A stretch of DNA of 64,000 bases, from assembly GCF_014654785.1 (NCBI RefSeq), contig NZ_BNBD01000007.1, positions 62,001 to 126,000 on the forward strand. Direction: 5' to 3'. The notes under the pieces are model-generated. The model searched no databases, was not told where the DNA came from, and saw only the letters and a program-made list of their open reading frames with translations. Source of the stretch: Streptomyces mashuensis. Lineage in GTDB: Bacteria; Actinomycetota; Actinomycetes; Streptomycetales; Streptomycetaceae. Position numbers and translations under genes: made by a program. Below are positions 26,480 through 36,700 of the stretch, in pieces. The first letter of the stretch is position 1; each line of letters begins with the position of its first letter.

Positions 26480-26582
26480 GACGGACCCACCGTTCAGTCG
26501 TCCCGCCCAGGGGCCCGTCCTCCATAAGGTCGAGGACAGTGGCGCGGAGCATCGCGCCGGAACAGGGAAAGGCCCGACAGAC

Positions 26583-27146
26583 ATGAGCCCGTTTCTCACC
26601 GCTCTCATCGCGAGCGTGACGATCCTCGCCATCATCCTGGCGACCGACCTCGGCACCCGCCGCGTCACCAACATGCGCATGCTCCGGTCGCTGCTCGCCA
26701 TCGCCATCGTCATCGCGCTGTTCGTGCACTCCCTGCCGCACGCCGGCAACGACGTCTCCCTCCAGCTCGTGGGCATCGGCGTCGGCGTCATCTGCGGCCT
26801 CATCGCCGCCTCCCTGCTGCCCGCCCACCGCGACCCCGCCACCGGCGACGTCTTCACCCGCGGCGGCATCGGCTACGCTGCGGTGTGGTTCGTCCTGTCC
26901 AGCGCCCGGGTGCTGTTCGCCTACGGGACCGAGCACTGGTTCCCCGCGGGCATCATCAAGTTCAGCATCGACTACAAGCTCAGCGGGCAGGACGTCTACG
27001 CGAACGCCTTCATCTTCATGTCGCTGGCCATGGTCCTCACCCGCACCGCCGTCCTGCTCACCCGGCGCCGCCGCCTCCTGGCCGCCGCGCCCGGCACCGC
27101 CCCGCGCTCGGGCGACGAGCAGCCGGCCGCGCACCACACCCGGTGA
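26583..27146 (+). CDS. hypothetical multi-pass membrane protein
   Basis: The 187-residue protein has about five hydrophobic segments (near 4-22, 33-51, 58-76, 95-112, 135-155) separated by short polar loops, and a basic, disordered C-terminus (RRRRLLAAAPG onwards). I do not recognise a named family. The ATG at 26583 follows AGGGAAAGG. It is divergent from the two-component system, a common arrangement for a target or accessory gene of such systems, and precedes two PH-domain membrane-protein genes by about 85 nt. Nothing in it suggests a biosynthetic role. Confidence 0.75.
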   Translation: MSPFLTALIASVTILAIILATDLGTRRVTNMRMLRSLLAIAIVIALFVHSLPHAGNDVSLQLVGIGVGVICGLIAASLLPAHRDPATGDVFTRGGIGYAAVWFVLSSARVLFAYGTEHWFPAGIIKFSIDYKLSGQDVYANAFIFMSLAMVLTRTAVLLTRRRRLLAAAPGTAPRSGDEQPAAHHTR

Positions 27147-27231
27147 CCGAAGGCCCTCGACACCCCTCGCAGGCGGCACGCACCGATGACGCCGATGACA
27201 ACGCTTGACAACGCTCGGATGGGAAGAAGCA

Positions 27232-27732
27232 GTGGAACGCATGCATGACGTGAGGCTCCGCCCGCCTCGCAACCGCGTCGACCGACGGGCCCTGGCCTGG
27301 TGGCTGACCCAGTCGTCGGTCTTCGCACTGCCCCTCCCCATCGTCTTCGCGATCCTCTTCCTGTGCATACCGCCGGCCCGCACCGTGTTCGGCTGGCTCC
27401 TGGTCGCCACCCTCGTACCCGGCCTGCTCTACATGGCGGTCATGCCCGTCTGGCGCTACCGCGTCCACCGCTGGGAGACCACCGAGCAGGCCGTGTACGC
27501 CGCCTCCGGCTGGCTGTGGCAGCGCTGGCGCGTCGTACCGCTGTCCCGCGTCCAGACCGTGGACACCCTCCGCGGCCCCATCCAGCAGATGTTCGGCCTC
27601 TCCGGCATCACCGTGACCACCGCCTCCGCCTCCGGCGCCGTCAAGATCAAGGGCCTGGACCGGCACGTGGCCGCCGACGTCGTCCAGCACCTCACCCAGT
27701 ACACCCAGGCCACCCCGGGAGACGCGACATGA
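27232..27732 (+). CDS. small membrane protein with bacterial PH domain (YdbS-like)
   Basis: About 166 residues. Two hydrophobic segments near the N-terminus (SVFALPLPIVFAILFLCIP and VFGWLLVATLVPGLLYMAVM) are followed by a bacterial PH (DUF304) domain with WRVVPLSRVQTVDTLRGPIQQMFGLSGITV. Proteins of this kind occur as YdbS/YdbT pairs in the cytoplasmic membrane and have been linked to membrane stress and bacteriocin tolerance. The GTG at 27232 is chosen because GGAAGAAG lies just upstream; a TTG at 27205 is in frame. The stop overlaps the start of the larger PH-domain gene (ATGA), so the two form a coupled pair. Confidence 0.82.
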   Translation: MERMHDVRLRPPRNRVDRRALAWWLTQSSVFALPLPIVFAILFLCIPPARTVFGWLLVATLVPGLLYMAVMPVWRYRVHRWETTEQAVYAASGWLWQRWRVVPLSRVQTVDTLRGPIQQMFGLSGITVTTASASGAVKIKGLDRHVAADVVQHLTQYTQATPGDAT

Positions 27733-29279
27733 GCTCCCAGGCGCCGACGCGGCAGTCCGCCGACGCCACGGCCACCCCGTGGGAACGGCTCAGCGGCCGC
27801 CTCATCCTCGTCCAGGCCGGCCTGCTCGCCGCCCCCCTCGGCTCCTTCCTGCTCGCCCTCGCCGTCTCCGGCGGCAAGGCCGACCTCCAGGTCCTCATCG
27901 CCCTCGGCTCCGTCCTCATCACCTTCCTGGTGGTCACCGGCATCGGCGTCATGCGGTACCTCACCACCCGCTACCGCATCGCCGACGACCGCATCGAGCT
28001 CCGCTCCGGCCTGCTCTTCCGCAGCCAGCGCGCCATGAGCCTGGACCGCGTCCGCAGCGTCGACCTCACCGCCAACCCGGTGCACCGCATCTTCGGCCTC
28101 ACCTCCGTACGCATCGGCACCGGCGAACAGACCAGCTCCGCGGGGCGCCGCCTCACCATCGACGGCGTCACCAAGGCCCAGGCCGCCGAACTCCGCGACC
28201 GGCTCCTCAGCCGCCGCACCGCGGCCCCCGGCCGCGCGGCCGACGACGACGGCCTCATCGCCGACATGGACTGGTCCTGGCTCCGCTACGCCCCCCTCAC
28301 CATCTGGGGCGTCGGTGGTGTCCTCACCACCTTCGGCACCGCCTACCGCATCCTCCACGAGATGAAGATCGACCCGCTGGAGTTCGGCTTCGTCAAGGAC
28401 ATCGAGGACCGCTACGGGTCGGTGCCCCTCTGGTTCGGCATCCTCGTCACCGCGCTGATCGTCATCGCCCTCGGCGCCGTCTTCTCCACCGCCACCTTCA
28501 CCGAGGGCTGGTACGGCTACCGGCTCGAACGCGAACAGGGCGGCACCTTCCGCGTCCTGCGCGGCATGCTCGTCACCCGCTCCGTCACCATCGAGGAGAA
28601 GCGGATGCGCGGCGTCGAGCTCACCGAGACCATGCTGCTGCGCTGGGCGCGCGGCGCCCGCGTCAACGCCGTCGCCAGCGGCCTCGGCGACCGCGACGAG
28701 AACAGCAAGCGCAGCATGCTCACCCCGCCCATGCCCCGCAATGACGCCCTGCGCGTCGCCGCCGAGGTCCTCTCCGAGCACGAGTCGCCCACCCTCAGCG
28801 CCCTCCGCCGGCACCCGCGCATCACCCTGCGCCGCCGCATCAACCGCGCCCTGACCGCCACCGTGCTGCTCGTCGCCCCGCTCGCCGCCCTCGGCCTGTG
28901 GCTGTCCAGGACCTGGCTGTACGCCGCCGGCATCACCGCCCTGGTCCTGCTGCCCGCGACCCTCGCCATGGCCTACGACGCCCACCGCGCCCTCGGCCAC
29001 ACCCTGCGCGACCGCTACCTGATCACCCGCTCCGGCACGTTCGCCCGCCGCACCGTGGCCCTGGAGCGCCAGGGCGTCATCGGCTGGAACGTCACCCGCT
29101 CGGTGTTCCAGCGCCGCGCCGGACTGCTCACCCTCGGCGCCACCACCGCCGCCGGCAACCAGTGCTACAAGGTCCGCGACGTCGGCGTGGCCCAGGGCCT
29201 CGCCTTCGCCGAGGAAGCCGTACCCGGGCTGCTCGCCCCGTTCCTGGAGCAGGCGCCCTCGCACCGCAGGAGCCGCTGA
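27729..29279 (+). CDS. large membrane protein with repeated bacterial PH domains (YdbT-like)
   Basis: The 516-residue protein alternates pairs of membrane segments (near 26-70, 195-265 and 385-425) with PH (DUF304) modules. The first has RYRIADDRIELRSGLLFRSQRAMSLDRVRSVD, later ones have EKRMRGVELTETMLL and RYLITRSGTFARRTVALERQGVIG. The same core motif recurs three times, as in YdbT proteins. It is coupled to the smaller PH protein by an ATGA overlap. It probably has a general membrane or stress role. It is included between the regulators and the PKS by position only, with terminators on both sides of this gene block. Confidence 0.85.
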   Translation: MSSQAPTRQSADATATPWERLSGRLILVQAGLLAAPLGSFLLALAVSGGKADLQVLIALGSVLITFLVVTGIGVMRYLTTRYRIADDRIELRSGLLFRSQRAMSLDRVRSVDLTANPVHRIFGLTSVRIGTGEQTSSAGRRLTIDGVTKAQAAELRDRLLSRRTAAPGRAADDDGLIADMDWSWLRYAPLTIWGVGGVLTTFGTAYRILHEMKIDPLEFGFVKDIEDRYGSVPLWFGILVTALIVIALGAVFSTATFTEGWYGYRLEREQGGTFRVLRGMLVTRSVTIEEKRMRGVELTETMLLRWARGARVNAVASGLGDRDENSKRSMLTPPMPRNDALRVAAEVLSEHESPTLSALRRHPRITLRRRINRALTATVLLVAPLAALGLWLSRTWLYAAGITALVLLPATLAMAYDAHRALGHTLRDRYLITRSGTFARRTVALERQGVIGWNVTRSVFQRRAGLLTLGATTAAGNQCYKVRDVGVAQGLAFAEEAVPGLLAPFLEQAPSHRRSR

Positions 29280-29318
29280 CCGGCTCCCCCCCCCGAACCA
29301 ACTGTCCCAACCCCCGGG

Positions 29319-29352
29319 AAACGGAGGGGCGGCCCCCGCCGCCCCTCCGTTT
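29319..29352. terminator. bidirectional hairpin terminator
   Basis: Perfect 14-bp inverted repeat (left arm AAACGGAGGGGCGG, loop CCCCCG) ending in TTT plus a T-rich stretch, in the 92-nt gap between the convergent PH-domain and glycosyltransferase genes. Confidence 0.93.
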
Positions 29353-29371
29353 CTGTTCTGCTCCGGTGCTC

Positions 29372-30499
29372 TCAGAGACCGGCCGCCGCCAGCTCCTCCA
29401 GCTGCGCCACCAGCGAGGCCGGCGACGCCATCGACGCGATCTCGTCCCGCACCTCCGCGGCCGCCGTACGCATCGCCTCGTCCGTCAGCAGACGGCGCAC
29501 CAGCTCCACGTCCAGCTCCTCCGCCGTGGCGCTCACGCCCGCACCCCGCGCCTGCACCGCCGCCGCGTTCACGAACCGGTCCGCGCCGTCCGGCAGGATG
29601 ATCTGCGGCACGCCCGCGTTCAGCGCCGCCAGTGTCGTCCCCGCACCACCGTGGTGCACCGCACCGGCACACGTCTGCATCAGCACCGTCAGCGGCACCC
29701 AGCCCACCACGCGCACGTTCGGCGGCAGCTCGCCCAGCGCACTGGTGTCCACCTCGCCCAGCGCCAGCACGAACTCGGCGTCCACCGACGACGCGGCCGC
29801 AATCAGCCGCTGCACCGGGCCCAGCCCCGTCACGTGCACCGACGCCGTGCCCAGCGTCACCGCGATCCGCGGCCGGTCCGGCTTCTCCAGCACCCAGTCG
29901 GGCAGCACCGCACCGCTGTTGTACGGCACCGGCCGCACCGACCAGCCCAGCGGCTCCGGCTCCACCATGCTCGGCGGCGCGATGTCGATCGTCCGCACCT
30001 GCTCCGGCAGCGACGTCACCCCGTGCCGCGCCATCGTCGCGCCCAGCTGCGACACCGTCAGCGCCCGGATGTCACCACCGCGCGCGAAACCGAAGTTGTG
30101 CTGCACCGCCGGAACACCCAGCTTCTGCGCCGCGATCAGACCCGACACGAAGATCTGCTCGTAGACCACCAGATCCGGCCGGAACGCCTCCGCGGTCCGC
30201 ACGATGCCGTCCGTCATGTGGTCGTTGAGGTGCGCGAACAGCTGGATTCCGGCCATCGGGTCGGGACCCTCGGGGTTCCGCACCCGCACCAGCAGGTCCG
30301 GCACCGTCTCCTGGAAGAAGCTCTCCAGCTCCAGCCCCGGCGCCACGTCCGCCACGTGCAGCCCCGCGTTCTGCACCTCCAGGCCGTAACTCCCCGTCGC
30401 CACCAGCACCTCGTGACCGGCGGCCCGCAACGCCCACTGCAACGGGACCGTCGGGAAAACATGGCCGATGGCCGGATACGACACGAACAGTACGCGCAT
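29372..30499 (-). CDS. macrolide-type (MGT/GT1) glycosyltransferase
   Basis: The 375-residue protein has the N-terminal FVSYPAIGHVFPTVPLQWALRAAGHEVLVAT segment and the C-terminal nucleotide-sugar signature HHGGAGTTLAALNAGVPQIILPDGADRF near residues 290-317 of GT-B fold, GT1-family antibiotic glycosyltransferases. It would attach a sugar from an NDP-sugar to the polyketide, or inactivate it as in MGT-type self-resistance. The ATG at 30499 has AAAGGAG about ten bases upstream; an in-frame start at 30583 is less likely. No deoxysugar genes are in the window, so the donor is either a primary-metabolism sugar or made by genes outside. It is divergent from the PKS and shares its control region. Confidence 0.92.
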   Translation of the reverse strand: MRVLFVSYPAIGHVFPTVPLQWALRAAGHEVLVATGSYGLEVQNAGLHVADVAPGLELESFFQETVPDLLVRVRNPEGPDPMAGIQLFAHLNDHMTDGIVRTAEAFRPDLVVYEQIFVSGLIAAQKLGVPAVQHNFGFARGGDIRALTVSQLGATMARHGVTSLPEQVRTIDIAPPSMVEPEPLGWSVRPVPYNSGAVLPDWVLEKPDRPRIAVTLGTASVHVTGLGPVQRLIAAASSVDAEFVLALGEVDTSALGELPPNVRVVGWVPLTVLMQTCAGAVHHGGAGTTLAALNAGVPQIILPDGADRFVNAAAVQARGAGVSATAEELDVELVRRLLTDEAMRTAAAEVRDEIASMASPASLVAQLEELAAAGL

Positions 30500-30749
30500 C
30501 GGTGCGCGCTCCTTTCGTACTGCCTCACCCGCAATGTCAAATTGCGGTCGGCATTCTTGACTTCTTCGGCTTGCCCAGCGCATTCTCAGGGGTCCGGGGA
30601 AAACCCGTCAAGGCGTGGACAATGCCTCCGGAGCCCCGCATCGATAGGGGTACCTAGGGGGTTTGAAGGGGTTACGAGGCCCCTTGTCACCATGGCAGGC
30701 TGCGAAATGGTCGTTGGATTCTGTCTGGCATGGTAAATGGAGCGCGTTG
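30500..30749. promoter_or_regulatory. divergent control region, glycosyltransferase / PKS
   Basis: The 250-nt region holds a plus-strand TTGACT (30557-30562) with a weak CATTCT 18 bp later, a minus-strand TTGACA (30535-30540) very close to the glycosyltransferase start, and the TAGGGGTACC element at 30645. GGAG at 30739-30742 is the PKS ribosome-binding site, seven bases before the ATG. Confidence 0.55.
30645..30661 (+). promoter_or_regulatory. candidate LAL operator, TAGGGGTACC with a second TAGGGG
   Basis: TAGGGG occurs twice, 10 bp apart (one helical turn), joined by TACC. The first ten bases are identical to the element at 20610 before the thioesterase, and CTAGGGGGT is also shared on opposite strands. 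It lies about 90-105 nt before the PKS start, where an activator could act. Confidence 0.5.
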
Positions 30750-33700
30750 ATGAGTGGATCCGAGGATTTCACGCACGGAACCAGCGACGTGAAGGGCTCG
30801 GCCCCGCACGGCACGGCCGACGCCGCGCACGACGCTCACCCCTGGCAGGAACGCCTCGCCGGGCTCTCCGCCACCGAGCAGGAGAAGACCCTCCGCGACT
30901 GGGTCACCACCCTCGTCCGGGCCTCCCTCCGCGACGCCGCCCCCGCCGTCCTCGACCCGGAAAAGCCCTTCCTCGACCTGGGCTTCGACTCGCTCGCCGC
31001 CGTCGACCTGCACAGCAGGCTCACCGCCGGCACCGGACTGCGGCTGCCCGTCACCCTCCCCTTCGACTTCCCCACCCCCGCCGCGCTCGCCCGCCGGCTG
31101 CGCACCGAACTCCTCGGCCTCGCCGACGACACCGAGGACCAGCCGGCCGTGCCCGCCGCCTTCGCCGACGACGAGCCCATCGCCATCGTCGGAATGGGCT
31201 GCCGCTACCCCGGCGACGTGCATTCCCCCGACGACCTGTGGAACGTCGCGGTCACCGGCACCGACGCCGTCACCGAATTCCCGGCCGGCCGCGGCTGGGA
31301 CCTGGCCGGCCTCTTCGACCCCGACCCCGACCACCCCGGCACCAGCTACGCCCGCGAGGGCGGATTCCTGCACGACGCCGACCAATTCGACCCCGCATTC
31401 TTCGGCATTTCCCCGCGCGAAGCCCTCGCCATGGACCCGCAGCAGCGCCTGCTGCTGGAAGTCTCCTGGGAAGCCTTCGAACGCGCCGGAATCGACCCCG
31501 CCGGATTCCGCGGCGGCCGCGTCGGCGTGTTCGTCGGCGCCGAGGCCCAGGACTACGGCCCCCGCCTGCACGAGGCCGAGGAGGGCTACGAGGGCTACCT
31601 CGTCACCGGCAACGCCGCCAGCGTCGCCTCCGGCCGCATCGCCTACACCTTCGGCTTCGAAGGCCCCACCGTCACCGTCGACACCGCCTGCTCCTCCTCC
31701 CTCGCCGCGCTCCACCTCGCCGTGCAGTCCCTGCGCAACGGCGAATGCACCGTCGCCCTCGCCGGCGGCGTCGCCGTCATGGCCAACCCCGGCTCCTTCA
31801 TCGCCTTCAGCCGCCAGCGCGGCCTCGCCCCCGACGGCCGCTGCAAGCCCTTCGCCGCCGCCGCCGACGGCACCGCCTGGGGCGAGGGTGCCGGCATGCT
31901 CCTCGTCGAGCGGCTCTCCGACGCCCGCAAGAACGGCCACCCCGTCCTCGCCGTCGTCCGCGGCACCGCCATCAACCAGGACGGCGCCAGCAACGGCCTC
32001 ACCGCCCCCAACGGCCCCGCCCAGCAGCGCGTCATCCGCCAGGCCCTCGCCAACGCCGGCCTCACCCCCGCCGACGTCGACGCCGTCGAGGCCCACGGCA
32101 CCGGCACCAAGCTCGGCGACCCCATCGAGGCCCAGGCCCTCCTCGCCACCTACGGCCAGGGCCGCGACGACGACCAGCCGCTGCTCCTCGGCTCCCTCAA
32201 GTCCAACATCGGCCACACCCAGGCCGCCGCCGGCGTCGCAGGCGTCATCAAGATGGTCATGGCCATGCGCCACGGCGTCCTGCCCGGCACCCTCCACGTC
32301 GACGCGCCCACCCCGCACGTCGACTGGACGGCAGGCGCCGTCGAACTGCTCACCGAAGCCCGCGAGTGGCCCGAGGCGGGCGACCGTCCGCGCCGCGCGG
32401 GTGTGTCGTCGTTCGGCATGAGCGGCACCAACGCCCACGCCATCATCGAGCAGGCGCCGGAGGCAGGCGCGGAAGAGAACGCTGCGGAGGACACCGACGG
32501 CACGCCGGGCAGCGCGGACGAGGCGGCGGACGCCTTCGACCCGTTCGACGCCCTCGACCCGTTCGATGCCTTGGACGCCCTGGACGCGGCCCCCACCGCG
32601 GACGCCGCGCCCGTCACCCCGGCAGCCCGGCCCCACCAGCCGTGGGTCCTCTCCGCCAAGACCGCCGACGCCCTCCGCGACCAGGCCCGGCGCCTCCACG
32701 CCCACCTCGACGCCCACCCCGACGCGTCCGCCACCGACGTGGGCCACTCCCTCGCCACCACCCGGGCCACCTTCGAGCACCGCGCCGTCGTCACCGGCAC
32801 CGACCGCGACGCCCTCCTCGCCGGCCTGCGCGCCCTCGCCGACGGCGACACCCAGGCCCCCGACGCCTCCGTCGTCCAGGGCACGGCCACCGCCGGCCGC
32901 CTCGCCTACCTGTTCACGGGCCAGGGCAGCCAGCGCCCCGGCATGGGCCACGACCTCTACACGACGTACCCCGTCTTCGCCGACGCCCTCGACGACGCCT
33001 GCTGGTACCTCGACGAGCACCTCGAACGGCCCCTGCTGGACGTCATGTTCGCCGAGCCCGGCACCCCGGACGCCGAGCTGCTGCACTGCACCGAATACAC
33101 CCAGCCCGCACTCTTCGCCCTCCAGGTCGCCCTCTTCCGGCTCCTCGAGTCCCAGGGCGTCACCCCCGACGTGCTCACCGGCCACTCGATCGGCGAACTG
33201 GCCGCCGCCCACGCCGCCGGCGTCCTCTCCCTGGAGGACGCCGCCGCCCTCGTCGCCGCCCGCGGCCGCCTCATGCAGCAACTCCCCGAAGGCGGCGCCA
33301 TGGTGGCCGTCGAGGCCGCCGAGGACGAAGTGCTGCCACTGCTCGCCGGCCACGAGGACACGGCCGGCATCGCCGCCGTCAACGGCCCCACCGCCGTCGT
33401 CGTGTCCGGCGACGAGACCGTTGTCGAGCACATCGCCGGGCACTTCCGCGACCAGGGCCGCAAGACCAAGCGGCTCACCGTCAGCCACGCCTTCCACTCG
33501 CCCCTCATGGACGGCATGCTGGACGAGTTCCGCCGCATCGCCCAGGTCCTGGACTACCGGGCCCCGCGCATCCCCGTCGTCTCCGCGCTCACCGGCGCCC
33601 CCGTCCCGGGCGACGAGCTGACCTCGCCGGAGTTCTGGGTCCGCCACGTCCGCGACGCCGTCCGCTTCCTCGACGCCGTCCGCTCCCTGGAGGCCGAAGG

Positions 33701-36700
33701 CGTCACCACCTACGTCGAGCTCGGCCCCGACGGCGTCCTGTCGGCCATGGCCCAGGACTGCGTCACCGGCGACGGCGCCGCCTTCCTGCCCACCCTGCGC
33801 GCCGGCCGCGACGAGCCGCAGACCCTGCACGCCGCCGTCGCCCACGCCCACGTCCGCGGCGCCACCGTCGACTGGGCGGCCGCCTACGCCGGCACCGGCG
33901 CGCGCCGCATCGAACTGCCCACGTACGCGTTCCAGCGCCAGAGCTACTGGCTGGACGCCGCCTCCGCGACCCGCGCCACCGGCACCTCCGGGGCCGACGC
34001 GGCCGCGGACGCCGCCGACGCCCGCTTCTGGGACGCCGTCGAACGCCACGACCTCGACTCCCTCTCCACCGAACTCGCCGTCGGCCCCGACCAGCCCCTC
34101 ACCGACCTGCTGCCCGCCCTGTCGGCGTGGCGCAAGCGCCAGCGCGACCACTCCCTCATCGACAGCTGGCGCTACCGCGTCACCTGGAAGCCGCTGGGGG
34201 ACCTGGCGGGCGGGCACGCGGGCGGCCACGCGGGCGCTGCGGGTGCGGGCCACTGGCTCGTTGTTGTCCCGGTGAAGGACGAGGGCAGCGGTGCGGGCAC
34301 CGTCGTCGGTGACATCGTCACCGCCCTGGAGGAGCGCGGCGTACGCGTCCGGCGCATCGACGTACGGCACGACGAGGCGTCGGACCGTGCCGCGCTGGCC
34401 GGACGACTCACCGATGCCGATGCCGATGCCGATGCCGATGCCGAGGCTGTGGGTGTGCTGTCGCTGCTGGCCCTCGACGAGGCCCACGGCCCCGCCGCCA
34501 CCGCCACCCTCCTCCAGGCGCTGGGCGACGCCGGCATCGCCGCGCCCCTGTGGTGCGCCACCCAGGGTGCCGTCACCACCGGCCGCGCCGACCACGTCCG
34601 CAGCGCACGACAGGCCGCGCACTGGGGCGTGGGCCGCGTCGCCGCCATCGAACTGCCCGAACGCTGGGGCGGCCTCGTCGACCTCCCCGAGACCCTCGAC
34701 CAGCGCGCCGCCGCCCGCCTTACCACCGTCCTGCTGAGCACCGGCGGGAACGGCCACGGCGAGAACGAGGTCGCGGTCCGTCCTTCGGGTATGTTCGGAC
34801 GCCGGCTGGTCCGCGCCGACCACTCCGGCACCGCAACCGACGCCTCCGCCGCCGAGTGGAGCCCGCGCGGCACCGTCCTCATCACAGGCGGCACCGGCGC
34901 CCTCGGCACCCGCATCGCCCGTCACCTCGCCGCCAACGGCGCCGAACACCTCGTCCTGGCCGGCCGCCGCGGCACCGACGCGCCCGGCGCCACCGAGCTG
35001 CGCGACGAACTCACCGCCGCCGGCTGCCGGGTCACCGTCGCCGCCTGCGACGCCGCCGACCGCGACGCGCTGCGCGACCTGCTCGCCGGCATCCCCGCCG
35101 AGCACCCGCTCACCACCGTCATCCACGCGGCCGGCGTCCTCGACGACGGCGTCCTGGACGGGCTCACGCCCGAGCGGTTCGAGCACGTACTGCGCGCCAA
35201 GGCCACCGCCGCGCAGAACCTCCACGAGCTGACCCGCGACCTGGCCCCGGACCTGTCGGCGTTCGTGCTGTTCTCGTCCGTCACCGCCACGCTGGGCGCC
35301 GCCGGCCAGGCCAACTACGCCGCCGCGAACGCCTGCCTCGACGCCCTCGCCGAGCAGCGCCGCGCCGAGGGCCTGCCCGCCACCTCCGTGGCCTGGGGCC
35401 CGTGGGCCGACAGCGGCATGGCCGCCGACGAAGCCCTCGAACGCCGCATGCGCCGCGAGGGCATGCCCCCCATGGACCCCGGCCTGGCCGTGCAGGCCCT
35501 GGCCGGCGTCCTCGCTGGGGCTGGCTCCGCGGCCGACGCCGTGCTGACGGTCGCCGACATCGACTGGGGCCGGTACGCCCGCGACAACGCCGCCGTCCGC
35601 CCCCACCCCCTGATCGCCGAACTGCCCGAGGTGCAGGAAGCCCGGGCCGCGGACGGCGCCGCCCGCGTCGTCTCCGACGCCGACGCCGTCACCACCCTCG
35701 CCGAACGCCTCTTCGGGCTGCGCGGCGACGAGCAGGACCGCATCCTCCTCGACCTCGTCCGCACCCAGGTGGCCACCGTCCTCGGGCACGGGAGCGCCGA
35801 CGCCGTCGAAGCCGACCGCGCCTTCAAGGAGCTCGGCTTCGACTCGCTCTCCGCCGTCGAGCTCCGCAACCGCCTCGGCGCCGCCACCGACCTCACCCTC
35901 CCCGCGACGCTCGTCTACGACTACCCGACCGCGTCCGCGCTCGCCGGCCACCTGCGCGACGAACTGCTCGGCGACGTCGTCACCGCCGATGCTGCCGCCA
36001 CGGCCGCCGGCCGGCCGACGGGCCCGGGCACCGCCACCGACAGCGACCCCGTGGTCATCGTCGCCATGAGCTGCCGCTTCCCCGGCGGCATCGAGTCGCC
36101 CGAGCAGCTGTGGCAGCTGCTCGCCCAGGGCGACGACGCCATCACGGCCTTCCCCACCGACCGCGGCTGGAACCTCGACCGCCTCTACCACCCCGACCCC
36201 GACCGGCAGGGCACCTCGTACGTCCGCGAGGGCGGCTTCCTCACCGGCGCCGACCGGTTCGACGCCGACTTCTTCGGCATCTCGCCGCGCGAGGCCCTCG
36301 CCATGGACCCGCAGCAGCGCCTGCTGCTGGAAACCTCGTGGGAGGTGCTGGAGCGCGCCGGCATCGACCCGACCTCGCTGCGCGGCAGCCGCACCGGCGT
36401 CTACGCCGGCACCAACGGCCAGGACTACGCCTCCCTCATCACCACCCCGCCCAAGGGCCTCGAAGGCCACCTGGGCACCGGCAACGCCGCCAGCGTCGTC
36501 TCCGGCCGCGTCTCCTACGTCTTCGGCTTCGAAGGCCCGGCCGTCACGGTCGACACGGCCTGCTCGTCCTCCCTGGTCACCCTGCACTTGGCGGTCCAGG
36601 CGCTGCGCAACGGCGAGTGCGACCTGGCGCTCGCGGGCGGCGTCACCGTGATGTCCACGCCCGAGGCGTTCGTCGACTTCAGCCGCCAGCGGGGTCTTGC

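Noticed and set aside
30535..30540. Minus-strand TTGACA as a firm promoter for the glycosyltransferase
   Set aside because: The perfect hexamer is so close to the start codon that the transcript would begin at or inside the ribosome-binding site, and no good -10 is present.
31169..32460. First KS considered as a decarboxylating KSQ loading domain
   Set aside because: The active-site motif is TACSSSL with cysteine, and the KS follows an ACP, so it is an ordinary extension KS.
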